Shown: positions 1 to 9,260, counted from the first letter of the stretch. The stretch: 64,000 nt of DNA from an uncultured Butyricicoccus sp. (GCA_944384655.1 CALWUF010000033.1:1-64000); one strand, 5' to 3'. The notes: generated by a model not told the origin, from the letters alone. Program-made: numbers and translations.

Positions 1-837
1 GTTTTCTTCGGTGCTCAGTTCATAATAATCCGGGCGGAAGACTTCCATCGTGATAAAACCGTTTTCAAAGTCATAGCCGATCTTGCGCAGGGTGTCAGCA
101 TAGCGCTTGTGATCCAGGCAGCCGCGCGGATCAGACGGCCACAGACGTTTGGCGTCGGTGTTGTAAGCGGCGCCGCACGGCAGATCTTCCATGTCATTCA
201 AATGCCATACAAAGATCTTCTTGCCGTCAGCAGCTTCCAGGGCATCCCAAGTGGAAGCCATTGCATGGAAATGATACTGATCGAGCGTAACACCTACCAG
301 CGGGGAATCAACCAGCTTGACGATTTCATATGCATCGTCGAACGTGTTGATGGACATGGTCGGAGCGCCACAGAACTCCAGAGACAGCTTCAAACCGGTT
401 GGCTCGCACTTTTTAACCATTTCCTTCAGAACTGCAACGGCATCGTCACGGATTTCCTGACGGGTTGCATGGATGTTTTTCTCTGCGAGGTCGCAGGAAG
501 GAACAACAACAACCATGTGGCAATCAAGAGCTGCGCACTTTGCGATGATATCGTCCAATTCATCCATAACAGCTTTCTTCTCTTCTTCTGTCTGCTTCAT
601 GTTAAAGAAGCAGAGTGCATTGTAAGACAGTGGAACGATGTCATTTTCCTTCATATATGCGTTGAGCGCTTCCAGTGTACCGCCCTCTTCGAGGTACTTT
701 GCCAGGCAGTCAAAACGGATGTCAATGCCCTTGAAACCGTACTTGACGCAATTTTCCAGATCCTTCATCAGGGACTGATCTGCACAGCCTCTGTTGCCGT
801 CCCAAGTACAACCTTCGTTAAAACCCATCTTAAGCAT
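1..837 (-). CDS. iolI: 2-keto-myo-inositol isomerase (IolI-like), 3' end outside window
   Basis: A TIM-barrel sugar isomerase/epimerase of the AP-endonuclease-2 fold. IolI interconverts 2-keto-myo-inositol and 1-keto-D-chiro-inositol in the cytoplasm. The product resembles Bacillus IolI from memory: FNEG near the start, LDQYHFHAM in the middle, ADGKKIFVWH, and MEVFRPDYYELSTEEN close to the window edge. About 279 residues are visible and the gene runs off the left end. The ATG at 837 follows a good AAGGAG site and lies 42 bases after the iolG stop, so the two are probably one transcript. A different keto-sugar isomerase is possible, but the iolG partner favours IolI. Confidence 0.8.
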   Translation of the reverse strand, partial: MLKMGFNEGCTWDGNRGCADQSLMKDLENCVKYGFKGIDIRFDCLAKYLEEGGTLEALNAYMKENDIVPLSYNALCFFNMKQTEEEKKAVMDELDDIIAKCAALDCHMVVVVPSCDLAEKNIHATRQEIRDDAVAVLKEMVKKCEPTGLKLSLEFCGAPTMSINTFDDAYEIVKLVDSPLVGVTLDQYHFHAMASTWDALEAADGKKIFVWHLNDMEDLPCGAAYNTDAKRLWPSDPRGCLDHKRYADTLRKIGYDFENGFITMEVFRPDYYELSTEEN

Positions 838-879
838 GGTTATATTCTCCTTATCTGAATTACCGTATGTATCAAATGC

Positions 880-1896
880 TTATTTCTTATAGAAGTCCGG
901 GGTACCGCCAGTGACAACCTTCTCAGCTACACCGGAAGTCTGAGACTTCACCAGAGCGTCAGCCGTGATAGAAGCAACATAGCCATCCCACGCAGAGGAA
1001 CCGCCGGTTTCGCCCTTGAGTGCATGGTCAACCCAGTCCTGAATCTCAACATCATAGGAATCCATGAAGCGCAGGATCCAGTTGTCTTCAATCTTGGTGG
1101 AAACGTTGTTGGCATAGCGGACAGTTGGGAAGGACGGGCACGGCAGGTTGATCACGCCGTTTTCGCAGACAACCTCACAGTTGATGTCGTAACCGAAACC
1201 ACAGTTTACGTTAACTTCCAGAATGGTAACGATACCAGTCTTGGTTTTCATGATCATAACCTGAGGATCTTTCAGACCTTCATGCGCCTTGGAAGAGGTC
1301 TTCGGCATGATGCATTGTACCTCATCCCATTCGTCATCGATCAGCCACGGCAGAACGTCAATTTCATGGATTGCAGTATCCGTAACAGCCATAGCAGTCG
1401 TATAGCTCGGATCAACGCCATCAGCGCGATGGGTGCACTTCAGGACCATCGGAGCGCCAAATTTACCTTCGTCAATCAGTTCCTTGACCTGCTTATAGCC
1501 GCGGTCATAACGGCGCATGAAACCAACCTGTACCAGGTGCTTGCCGCTTGCCATCTCAGCGTCAACGATTTCCTTGCACTCTGCAGCAGTGTTCGTCAGC
1601 GGCTTTTCTGTAAATACCGGCTTGCCGGCAGCGATTGCCTGAAGGATCGGATTCTTGTGGAAAGCGCCCGGAGTGGTAACAACAACTGCATTGACGTCAG
1701 GATCGTTGATTGCAGCTGCGGAATCGGTATAAATCTTGGTGCCTTCGCCAGCGATTTCAGCACCCTTCTTTGCGCCAGCCTCAAAAACGTCGCATACAGC
1801 GACAACCTTTGCGTTCTTGATTCTGTTCTGAATGCGGTCAATGTGCTGCTGACCGATCATACCACAGCCGATCAGGGCAATTCTCAGTTCATCCAT
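880..1896 (-). CDS. iolG: myo-inositol 2-dehydrogenase (IolG-like, Gfo/Idh/MocA family)
   Basis: NAD-dependent oxidation of myo-inositol (or D-chiro-inositol) to the keto-inositol, the first catabolic step. The 338 residues start with a Rossmann fold (GCGMIG, residues 10-15). They carry EKPL (97-100), GFMRRYD (125-131) and a D173-x3-H177 pair, matching the Lys-Asp-His triad of Bacillus IolG with a one-residue offset. The ATG at 1896 is chosen over an upstream in-frame ATG at 1989 because it has GGAGG eight bases upstream and gives the usual family length. It is the first gene of an iolG-iolI unit, with a 7-bp-arm inverted repeat at 2021-2036 in its upstream region. Confidence 0.88.
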   Translation of the reverse strand: MDELRIALIGCGMIGQQHIDRIQNRIKNAKVVAVCDVFEAGAKKGAEIAGEGTKIYTDSAAAINDPDVNAVVVTTPGAFHKNPILQAIAAGKPVFTEKPLTNTAAECKEIVDAEMASGKHLVQVGFMRRYDRGYKQVKELIDEGKFGAPMVLKCTHRADGVDPSYTTAMAVTDTAIHEIDVLPWLIDDEWDEVQCIMPKTSSKAHEGLKDPQVMIMKTKTGIVTILEVNVNCGFGYDINCEVVCENGVINLPCPSFPTVRYANNVSTKIEDNWILRFMDSYDVEIQDWVDHALKGETGGSSAWDGYVASITADALVKSQTSGVAEKVVTGGTPDFYKK

Positions 1897-2020
1897 GTCA
1901 AAAACCTCCAAATCATAATAGCGTGAAACCATTCCAACTCTGGTTTCCTGTGTTATTTCGGTTTTAGTATAGCGCAGAATATTGTGCAAATCAATGCATA
2001 TTTTTTATAAAAAACAATTT

Positions 2021-2036
2021 TATTTGTACACAAATA
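2021..2036. promoter_or_regulatory. candidate operator upstream of iolG
   Basis: TATTTGT and ACAAATA form perfect 7-bp inverted arms around a 2-bp spacer. The size and symmetry suit a dimeric regulator. The adjacent LacI-type protein is an obvious candidate, although LacI-family sites usually have a central CG, which is absent here. Confidence 0.35.
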
Positions 2037-2210
2037 CCAGACAACTGCGGTTTTTTGGACTATTTGACATGCAAAACGGGAAAGAAGTCGTGAAAATTGA
2101 AGAAAATACAACTTTTTCGCGATTAAAAAAATATTTTTTAATCGCGTTCACGTGAACGCGACGATAATATTTTGATGAAATTTATGGTATGCGCAGCACA
2201 TGGAGATGTA

Positions 2211-2257
2211 AAAAAATCCGCACGGTTTCCAGATATTGCCTGGAAAACAGTGCGGAT
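2211..2257 (-). terminator. intrinsic terminator after the LacI-type gene
   Basis: ATCCGCAC pairs with GTGCGGAT and GTTTCCAG with CTGGAAAAC in an extended hairpin. On the minus strand it is followed by a run of six T (A-run at 2211-2216). It lies directly after the stop of the regulator gene. Confidence 0.7.
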
Positions 2258-2261
2258 ATGA

Positions 2262-3287
2262 TCAGACATTGTATTTGTTTTTTATGGCGATATCGGTGAA
2301 AAAATACTTGTTTTCCGGTATTGTACCGGCAAACAGATAATCAAAAAGGATCATAATCGGTTGATATCCCTGGGTATGAGCATCCTGGTCAATTAAGAAG
2401 TCTATACGATTGTCAAGTAGATTTTTGATGTTGTTGGGGAACAGGTCATAACAGATGACACGCACACTTCCAGTATATCCCAGCCGTGCCAAACCACGGC
2501 AAACACCGGCTTGTCCGCCGGCAGCAACATAAATACCGGCGAGATCAGGGTGTTCCCGCAAGGTCTGTTCTGTGAGTTGTTGGGTAAGCGCGTCGTCGTC
2601 CTGACAAAAGACAGGGGGCAGGATCGTAACCTGTGAAAAGCAGCGTTCCATTTCGCTGCAAAAGCCACTGACGCGCAACGTATGTGAGTGGTTGGATTGA
2701 TGTCCTGAGATTGGAAGTACCAGACCTGTGTTGCCGATGATGGCGCTCATAAGAGATGCGCAAGCGCGTCCAGCCAGTTCGCTGTCCTGACCGACAAAAC
2801 ATAACCGGCGAGTCCCGTCGATGTCGGCATTGAATGTCACCACAGGGATGCCATTGTCGGTCAGTTCGTTGATCCGATTGCGCAGGCGGTCATCATCTGC
2901 CGGGGTGATGGCGAGACCATTGATATTTTCCGCAACCAGTCCGTCAATCAGCTGGAGCTGCTGTTCTGCGTCCAGACCCATCATGGAGCGGATGAGTACT
3001 TCTGCGCCGAAGTTGGAAACTTCTTTGCGTGCATCCTCGACGCCGGACAACAGAAGGTGCATGAATGGCGTTTCCGTTGCCTGTGCAATGACACCAATTT
3101 TGATTGGATGTTTTGCCATTGCGAGCGCCTTACCTGCGCGGTTGGGCTGGTATCCCAGTTCTTTGGCAATGGTACGGATGCGCTCGGCAACTTCGGGATT
3201 GATGCGTCCGCGGTTATACAGGGCACGATCTACCGTGCCGCGCGATACGCCTGCGAGCTCTGCGATCTGTTTGAGTGTAACAGCCAT
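2262..3287 (-). CDS. LacI-family transcriptional regulator
   Basis: A 341-residue repressor or activator. An N-terminal helix-turn-helix (residues 3-27, LKQIAELAGVSRGTVDRAL) precedes a periplasmic-binding-protein-like sugar sensor (about 60-340). ATG 3287 is preferred over an upstream in-frame start at 3374 because the HTH begins immediately and AGGGG lies upstream. It stands just upstream of iolG-iolI on the same strand, separated by a terminator, so local control of inositol or methyl-inositol use is a reasonable inference. The effector is unknown. Confidence 0.85.
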   Translation of the reverse strand: MAVTLKQIAELAGVSRGTVDRALYNRGRINPEVAERIRTIAKELGYQPNRAGKALAMAKHPIKIGVIAQATETPFMHLLLSGVEDARKEVSNFGAEVLIRSMMGLDAEQQLQLIDGLVAENINGLAITPADDDRLRNRINELTDNGIPVVTFNADIDGTRRLCFVGQDSELAGRACASLMSAIIGNTGLVLPISGHQSNHSHTLRVSGFCSEMERCFSQVTILPPVFCQDDDALTQQLTEQTLREHPDLAGIYVAAGGQAGVCRGLARLGYTGSVRVICYDLFPNNIKNLLDNRIDFLIDQDAHTQGYQPIMILFDYLFAGTIPENKYFFTDIAIKNKYNV

Positions 3288-3417
3288 TTGAGAAACCCCT
3301 CTGTTTTGGTCTGATTTATTATAACATAGATGCGTGCAAAATGCACACATTTTTCTCAAAGGCACGCTGTACACATAGGCGTATCAATTCAGATGGGGAA
3401 ACAAAACAGCCTGTCCG

Positions 3418-4269
3418 TTATCCGAGGGGCATATCTCGGAATTTGCGGGGGGAGATGCCAATTTTTTCAGTGAATGCACCAGTAAAACTGGTTTCTGTGC
3501 CATAACCGACTTCTGTGGCGATGATCTTGATTGGCAAGTTTGTAGTTTTCAGCAGATATTTTGCCCGATCCATGCGGCAGCGGATGATATATTCATGCGG
3601 TGAATAGTGCAGCTCTGCGCGGAATAAGCGGATCAAATGCGATGGGCTGAGATGTACTTCCGCAGCAAGCCGTTTTAAGCTTAAATCGCCATCCAAATGC
3701 CCGTGAATGTACTGTACAGCCTGTTGTATCGGTGTATTTTCCAGCAGATTGCCTGTATCCCGACTGCTTGGAATCAGATAACACAGCGAGTTATAGATCA
3801 GGCGCGATTGTTCTGCATCGCTGATGATCTGTTCGGTTGCAAACTGGCGGATGAGTGCACGAACCTGCGCAGCCGCTTTTTTGGTATTCGGCATGCGGAA
3901 GAGAGGGCCGTTGTGCATACGTGTCAGATGAGTGTACAGTTCAAAGCTGTTTGCCCCGGCAAAATGCATCCAATAAAACTCTGCATAGGGATCGGCGGTA
4001 TATCGCTGTGGATAGGCGCAGTCGATCAGGACGATATCACCTGTTCCGGCGGAAAATTCTTTTTCATGATAGGTGAATTTCATTGCACCTTTTTCGACCA
4101 GAATCAAAAGAAGGCTGTCATAGTATTGGCGGTCGATGACATATTGGTTGTCACAATAGTAATGTCCACACAGACTGATGTAATAAAACAGGTTGCTGAT
4201 ATGTGGAGCGATTGTATTAAAAAAGAATTCAGAACCCGATAATACGCCGGCTTCATTTTGGCGGAGCAT
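3418..4269 (-). CDS. AraC-family transcriptional regulator with cupin-like sensor
   Basis: 283 residues. The N-terminal part (about 20-150) looks like the AraC sugar-binding cupin domain. The C-terminal 100 residues hold two helix-turn-helix units (LKRLAAEVHLSPSHLIRLFR, then IKIIATEVGYGTETSFTGAF). ATG 4269 has GGAGG at the right distance; an earlier in-frame start lacks one. It is divergent from the URO-D gene at 4722 across a 452-base control region, the usual arrangement for an AraC activator of the neighbouring catabolic genes. Confidence 0.85.
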   Translation of the reverse strand: MLRQNEAGVLSGSEFFFNTIAPHISNLFYYISLCGHYYCDNQYVIDRQYYDSLLLILVEKGAMKFTYHEKEFSAGTGDIVLIDCAYPQRYTADPYAEFYWMHFAGANSFELYTHLTRMHNGPLFRMPNTKKAAAQVRALIRQFATEQIISDAEQSRLIYNSLCYLIPSSRDTGNLLENTPIQQAVQYIHGHLDGDLSLKRLAAEVHLSPSHLIRLFRAELHYSPHEYIIRCRMDRAKYLLKTTNLPIKIIATEVGYGTETSFTGAFTEKIGISPRKFRDMPLG

Positions 4270-4721
4270 GAAAATTCCTCCTGTGTTTATGATAACTAAA
4301 AATTTTAACATATTTATACGATATCTACAATACGCATGAGGGGGAAAAACCTTTGAAAACTTATCATATTTTTCTACGAAAAAAATCTGTCGTTTGCGGC
4401 ATGCATTGGTTCCAATTCAATCATGTGTATTTTTCAAAGGATTTTTTGGCGAAATAGACATCACACAAATAAATCACAAAAACAACCGATGTAATTTGGG
4501 CAAATGATACAATAAAATTGGATTATTTTGCAATGGACAAACTGCACAATGGAGGCTTTTGGAGAATTTTGCACTGGTTGAAAAGAAAATTTTTCTGTGA
4601 TAAGATACAGGCATGAAATGGAAAGGCTGTTTCAAATGAAAAATAGTCGAAAAAACTTCCTGAAATGAACCATTGATTGACAGGGATAAACGATAAAAAA
4701 GAGTTGAAAGGAGCCGGTTGT
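4270..4721. other. divergent control region between araC-type and URO-D genes
   Basis: A 452-base AT-rich region without a gene. It contains a candidate promoter TTGAAA (4578-4583), 17 bases, TAAGAT (4601-4606) reading toward the URO-D gene. Two direct CAATGGA copies at 4531 and 4547 lie just upstream of it and could be AraC half-sites. Nothing else stands out. Confidence 0.5.
4578..4606 (+). promoter_or_regulatory. candidate promoter of the URO-D/corrinoid cluster
   Basis: TTGAAA and TAAGAT are separated by 17 bases and lie about 115 bases before the start of the first cluster gene. Confidence 0.5.
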
Positions 4722-6041
4722 ATGAGATTCGACCAGTGTACCAACGGGAATATTTTTATGCATGGCTGGACCAGAGAACAGGCAGTTATGAGCGAGCATG
4801 ATAAGGCAATTCTTCAGGAATTGGCAAAGAAAATGCGTTCCTATGCGGAAAAGCCGGAACAGGAAGAATTGATGCAATTGTGGCGCGACCACAATGATCT
4901 CAAGGAAACCCGTCCGCTGATCTATCTGGATTTGGAAAATGGTTGGAATGAGCTGTTGCCGCAGGAATTTACCTGTGTGTGTGAGGGTGAGATGGCTCAG
5001 GAATGGGAGATGTGGCTGCACAAAGAGATCATCTATGCAGAGAAGGTCAAATGTGATAAGCCAATCGAGGCAAAGTTTTATCTCCCTTATCAGGCAATAG
5101 ATACCAAATGGGGTATTGATAAAAAAGTTGTCGGTGATTTTTACGGTGGCGAGGCATATACCTGGGAAAGCCCGATCACCGAGGAGATGATGGAAGATGA
5201 TTTCAACGTTTCCGATCTCATTCAAATTCCTCAAATTACCATTGATTGGGAAGCGACAGATGCATTTACAGCCATTGCTCATGATGTGTTTGACGGGATT
5301 CTCGAAGTGGAACGCCGTCATTGGTGGTGGTGGGGATTGGAACTGACACATCCCTATGTTGATCTGCGCGGATTTGAGAGCATGCTGATGGACTTTTATG
5401 ATTATCCGGAGAAAATGCACGAAATTCTCGGTCGTTTCACCGAGGGATATCTGGCAAAGATTGATTTCCTGGAAAAAAACAAGCTGTTCACCCCGAATAC
5501 GGGAAACTGTTATGTTGGTTCCGGCGGATTGGGCATTTCCGGCAGCTTGAATCCAAAGGCAGAAGTTCCGGTGAGTGCAATGGATCTGTGGGGGTTTCAT
5601 GAGAGCCAGGAGACCGGTGAAGTTTCCCCGGATATGTTTGCAGAATTTGTCTTGCCATATCAGATCAAACTGGCAGAGCGTTTTGGTCTGAATTATTATG
5701 GCTGCTGTGAAGGTCTTGACCGCCGGTGGGAGTATGTCAGGCAGATTCCACGTCTGCGTCGCGTGTCAGTGTCTCAATGGGCAGATATCCCGAAAATGAG
5801 TGAGATGCTCGGCGGGGACTATGTCTTCTGCCACAAGGTCAGACCGACAGATATCGCTGTTCCGGAAATTGATGAGGATCATATCCGTACCCGTCTGCAT
5901 CAGGTATTGATTGATTGCAAACGTTGCGGCAATCATGTGGAACTGATTATGAAGGACAATCATACCATTGCCAATACCCCCAAAAATGTCTATCGTTGGG
6001 TAGAAATTGCACGTGAGGAAGTTGCAAAGGTTTATGGTTGA
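4722..6041 (+). CDS. uroporphyrinogen decarboxylase-family protein, probable corrinoid methyltransferase component
   Basis: 439 residues with a URO-D-type TIM barrel in the C-terminal two thirds. The neighbours (a corrinoid protein, a second URO-D methyltransferase, a corrinoid activator) argue for a methyltransferase rather than heme synthesis. Residues C328-C329-E330 lie in YYGCCEGLD, a motif I associate with the long URO-D-like group in anaerobes. The His-x-Cys zinc site seen in the second paralog is absent. It may be methyltransferase I, which moves methyl from an O- or N-methyl donor to the corrinoid protein, but the donor is unknown. ATG 4722 is used because AAAGGAG precedes it; the frame is open further upstream without a better site. 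Confidence 0.7.
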   Translation: MRFDQCTNGNIFMHGWTREQAVMSEHDKAILQELAKKMRSYAEKPEQEELMQLWRDHNDLKETRPLIYLDLENGWNELLPQEFTCVCEGEMAQEWEMWLHKEIIYAEKVKCDKPIEAKFYLPYQAIDTKWGIDKKVVGDFYGGEAYTWESPITEEMMEDDFNVSDLIQIPQITIDWEATDAFTAIAHDVFDGILEVERRHWWWWGLELTHPYVDLRGFESMLMDFYDYPEKMHEILGRFTEGYLAKIDFLEKNKLFTPNTGNCYVGSGGLGISGSLNPKAEVPVSAMDLWGFHESQETGEVSPDMFAEFVLPYQIKLAERFGLNYYGCCEGLDRRWEYVRQIPRLRRVSVSQWADIPKMSEMLGGDYVFCHKVRPTDIAVPEIDEDHIRTRLHQVLIDCKRCGNHVELIMKDNHTIANTPKNVYRWVEIAREEVAKVYG

Positions 6042-6120
6042 TTCTATTTGAGCAATTTCGGCGTCAAATGGCAGGCGTTGGTTTGTATTTGGCACAGGAC
6101 TGTATGAGGAAGTGATTTGG

Positions 6121-7287
6121 ATGGAGTTTCAACAGCAGGCAGTGCGGGTTTGTGAAAATATCAGAACCATAACCGGCGTATATTGCACGCTGCTGGACAT
6201 GCAGACAAAGCGCTTTTGTAAATTGCCGTTCCGCCAGAGCTGTACGTTGGAAAATGGGGTTTGCAGCGCAAATACGGCGCACCATGCCGGTTGTGCAGAG
6301 GCGTCGCGGTGGAATGGGCGATATATGTACCGCTGTCCATGTGGTTATATGTTTGTGGCAGTATCGCTGCGGCAGTTGCGTCAGGCGGAATATGGACTGA
6401 TTGTCGGTCCATTTATTCTTTCAAACAGCCGCACATCCCATTCGATACAAATGGAAAGCGAACCGATTCCATGTCTGACGATGGAACAAGCGCGTGCATT
6501 GGGCGAAACGGTACAGGCCGTTTGTGCGCATCTTGCCGGCAGCAGACAAATGTCCGTCAGTGATTCCGATGTACAGCAGGAAGCGCTGTATACGATGTGT
6601 TCCATGACACAGCGGCAGGAACGCATCAGTTATCCAATTGAAGAGGAACGCCGTTTGCAACAGCTCATCCGTTCCGGCGAGAAAAACAAAGCGCAACAAC
6701 TGCTCAATGATTTGTTGTTGGAGCTGTACCTCGCAGGAGGCAATGACCTGCTCATGCTCAAACTGCGCATTCGTGATTTGATTACATTGATGTCACGCGC
6801 TGCGACAGACAGCGGGGCAGATGTCGCTGAAGTATTGGCACTGTGTGACCGCAGTGTGATTGAAATTGACCGTATGCGCGATTTTGATTCACTGGATGCG
6901 TGGCTTGGCGCAATGCTGCACCATTTCTTTGACCTGGTATTTGATTTCAACGACGCCAAACATCAAACGGTCATCCGGCAGGTATCGGCTTACATTCAGG
7001 AACGCTTATCTGAAAAGCTGACACTGGAACAGGTTGCCGGAGAAGTACATTTATCCAAGTCCTATCTGTGCCGCATTTTGAAAGAGGAGCTGGGCTGTAC
7101 GTTTACGGAATATACCAATCGTCTGCGCATTGAACGCAGCAAAACATATTTGCACCGCAGTGCCATGTCGCTTTCAGAAATTGCCTGTGCGGTTGGATTT
7201 GATGACCAGAGTTATTTTACCCGTATTTTTAAACGCATCGTCGGCATGCCGCCCGGGAAATACCGTGCCAACAATTTAAGTGCATAG
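6121..7287 (+). CDS. PocR-domain AraC-family regulator
   Basis: 388 residues. The N-terminal half looks like a PocR sensory domain (about 1-150), with a cysteine-rich segment (CSANTAHHAGC, then YRCPCGYMFVAV) and YGLIVGPFIL. A linker precedes a C-terminal AraC-type double HTH (about 290-388, LTLEQVAGEVHLSKSYLCRIL). PocR domains are linked to sensing small organic substrates. Its place between the two URO-D genes suggests it senses the methylated substrate or a product. ATG 6121 has AGGA ten bases upstream; a GTG at 6112 is too close to that site. Confidence 0.82.
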   Translation: MEFQQQAVRVCENIRTITGVYCTLLDMQTKRFCKLPFRQSCTLENGVCSANTAHHAGCAEASRWNGRYMYRCPCGYMFVAVSLRQLRQAEYGLIVGPFILSNSRTSHSIQMESEPIPCLTMEQARALGETVQAVCAHLAGSRQMSVSDSDVQQEALYTMCSMTQRQERISYPIEEERRLQQLIRSGEKNKAQQLLNDLLLELYLAGGNDLLMLKLRIRDLITLMSRAATDSGADVAEVLALCDRSVIEIDRMRDFDSLDAWLGAMLHHFFDLVFDFNDAKHQTVIRQVSAYIQERLSEKLTLEQVAGEVHLSKSYLCRILKEELGCTFTEYTNRLRIERSKTYLHRSAMSLSEIACAVGFDDQSYFTRIFKRIVGMPPGKYRANNLSA

Positions 7288-7334
7288 CCATAAGGAACGA
7301 TTGGTTTGCGCATCAATAAGGAGAAATTTATATT

Positions 7335-8369
7335 ATGAAAATGAATATGGAACAATGGACAAAGGAACTGTTAGAAGCTCCGGTCAAAAAGGCAATTCCC
7401 GTGTTATCCTTTCCATCCATTCAGTTGTTGAATATCTCGGTTAAGGATTTGATTTCTGACAGCACGCTTCAGGCAAAGGGAATGAAAGCGGTGGCGGATC
7501 GCACGCCAAAAGCGGGCGGTTCCGTCAGTTTGATGGATTTGTCTGTAGAAGCAGAATGTTTTGGCGCATCCATCCGTGTGGAAGAAGATGAAGTTCCAAC
7601 CGTTGTTGGTTCGGTTTTGGACACAGAGATCGATGAAGACGAACGAATGGCGCAGGCGGAAGCGATGCAGGTTCCGGAAATCGGCGCAGGACGCACACAG
7701 ATTTACATTGATGCCATTGAAAAAGCGATGGATATGATTGTTGACCGACCGGTATTCGCTGGCGTCATCGGTCCGTTCTCGTTGGCAGGACGTCTGATGG
7801 ATGTCACATCGTCTATGATTTATTGCTATGATGAACCGGATATGGTCCATATCGTGCTCGAAAAGGCGACGGAATTTATCATCAATTATATCAATGCATA
7901 TAAGGCGATCGGTGCAAATGGTGTTGTCATGGCGGAACCATTGGCTGGTCTGCTTTCCCCGATGCTGGCGCAGGAATTTTCCGGAGATTATTGTAAGAAG
8001 ATTGTAGACGCAGTGCGTGATGAGAATTTTGCATTTATTTATCACAATTGCGGTAATACTGCAAATGTGACATTGGATTCCATCCTGTCCTGCGGAGCAA
8101 ATGCCTATCATTTTGGCAATGCAGTGGACATGGCGGAGATCCTGTCCAAAGTTCCGGCCGATACCATTTGCATGGGCAATATTGATCCGGCAGGTGAATT
8201 CCGCAATGGCACGCCGGAATCCATTCGCAAGGCAACGTTGGACGTTATGAGGACATGCTGTTCCTACCCGAATTTCGTCATTTCTTCGGGCTGTGATATT
8301 CCGCCGATGTCCAGTTGGGAGAATATCGATGCATTCTTTGCAGCAGTGGATGAATATTACACAAAATAA
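7335..8369 (+). CDS. MtaA/MtbA-like zinc methyltransferase (URO-D family)
   Basis: 344 residues, close to the length of MtaA/MtbA corrinoid-protein:acceptor methyltransferases. The family's zinc ligands are visible as H237-N-C239 (HNCGN) and C320 (SSGCD). In methanogens the acceptor is coenzyme M; in Clostridia tetrahydrofolate or another acceptor is more likely. It may therefore be methyltransferase II, taking the methyl from the corrinoid protein at 8565. An ATAAGGAG site lies before the ATG. A terminator follows at 8381-8410, so the corrinoid gene may have its own promoter. Confidence 0.8.
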   Translation: MKMNMEQWTKELLEAPVKKAIPVLSFPSIQLLNISVKDLISDSTLQAKGMKAVADRTPKAGGSVSLMDLSVEAECFGASIRVEEDEVPTVVGSVLDTEIDEDERMAQAEAMQVPEIGAGRTQIYIDAIEKAMDMIVDRPVFAGVIGPFSLAGRLMDVTSSMIYCYDEPDMVHIVLEKATEFIINYINAYKAIGANGVVMAEPLAGLLSPMLAQEFSGDYCKKIVDAVRDENFAFIYHNCGNTANVTLDSILSCGANAYHFGNAVDMAEILSKVPADTICMGNIDPAGEFRNGTPESIRKATLDVMRTCCSYPNFVISSGCDIPPMSSWENIDAFFAAVDEYYTK

Positions 8370-8380
8370 TCAGATGATCA

Positions 8381-8410
8381 AAAGGTACGTCGTCCAGGCG
8401 TACCTTTTTT
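8381..8410 (+). terminator. intrinsic terminator after the MtaA-like gene
   Basis: AAAGGTACG and CGTACCTTT form a 9-bp stem around a 9-base loop, followed by a run of T. Confidence 0.8.
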
Positions 8411-8564
8411 CGTCTAAAACCGGTCCAGCCAGGCACTTCAAATATTTAAATATAAGTGGGCAAACCTGTACCAAAAACTGCAATACAGTACAAGATAAAA
8501 TACCGACGGCATGGTATCATAAGAACAACAGGAATACTTGGGATTGTTGAGAGGAGAAGATACA

Positions 8565-9197
8565 ATGAGTACATTAAACGAAATCAGTGAATGGCTGCAA
8601 AAAGGTCGCGCACCAAAAGTAAAAGCATTTGTACAGCAGGCGCTGGATGAAGGCATTCCGGCAAATGAAATCCTTCAGGATGGTCTGCTGGACGGTATGA
8701 ACATCATTGGTCAGAAGTTCAAGAACAACGAAGTGTTTGTACCAGAAGTTCTGGTGGCAGCGCGTGCGATGAACCGAGGCATTGAGGTTTTGCGCCCATA
8801 CCTGGTAGCCAACGGCGTAGAAGAAAAGGGCACGGTTATTCTCGGTACGGTTAAGGGTGATATGCACGATATCGGTAAAAATCTCGTCCGCATGATGATG
8901 GAAGGCAAGGGATTGAAGGTCATCGATCTGGGCGTTGATGTACCGGTTGAGAAATTTTTGGATGCAGCGCGTGAGAACGATGCAAAGGTTATTTGTTGTT
9001 CTGCGCTGCTGACCACCACGATGGGTGAGATGCGCAACGTTGTCGAAGCAGTTGAAGCTTCTGAAATGAAGGGCAAGGTTAAAGTCATGATCGGCGGCGC
9101 ACCCATTACTCAGACGTTCTGTGAGCAGATCGGTGCGGACTGCTATACCGCAGATGCAACCAGTGCGGCGGAAGCAGCTCTGTCATATTTTAAATAA
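8565..9197 (+). CDS. corrinoid (B12-binding) methyl-carrier protein
   Basis: 210 residues of the MtbC/MttC type. A helical cap (about 1-85) precedes a cobalamin-binding Rossmann domain with GDMHDIG at 98-104, where H101 is the expected lower cobalt ligand. A GG motif near 168 (IGGAP) completes the signature. It carries the methyl group between the two methyltransferases. AGAGGAG lies before the ATG. Flanking terminators suggest a separate transcript, which would let the carrier be made at its own level. Confidence 0.9.
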   Translation: MSTLNEISEWLQKGRAPKVKAFVQQALDEGIPANEILQDGLLDGMNIIGQKFKNNEVFVPEVLVAARAMNRGIEVLRPYLVANGVEEKGTVILGTVKGDMHDIGKNLVRMMMEGKGLKVIDLGVDVPVEKFLDAARENDAKVICCSALLTTTMGEMRNVVEAVEASEMKGKVKVMIGGAPITQTFCEQIGADCYTADATSAAEAALSYFK

Positions 9198-9209
9198 TTT
9201 GGCATTCAA

Positions 9210-9240
9210 AAAAACCTGTGCAACGATCGCACAGGTTTTT
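9210..9240. terminator. bidirectional terminator between convergent genes
   Basis: AAAAACCTGTGC and GCACAGGTTTTT form a hairpin with A and T runs on both sides. It lies between the ends of the corrinoid gene (+) and the activator gene (-). Confidence 0.85.
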
Positions 9241-9260
9241 TTGTGTCTGTTTTATTTTGT

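Larger units (their letters stand above)
1897..2261. other. intergenic region rich in palindromes, upstream of iolG
   Basis: No gene is seen in these 365 bases. From right to left they hold a terminator for the LacI-type gene (2211-2257), an 18-bp perfect palindrome at 2143-2160 (CGCGTTCACGTGAACGCG), an AT-rich inverted repeat with 13-bp arms at 2118-2146, and an operator-like repeat TATTTGT-AC-ACAAATA at 2021-2036. The last lies 125 bases before the iolG start, a reasonable place for regulator binding. Confidence 0.55.
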
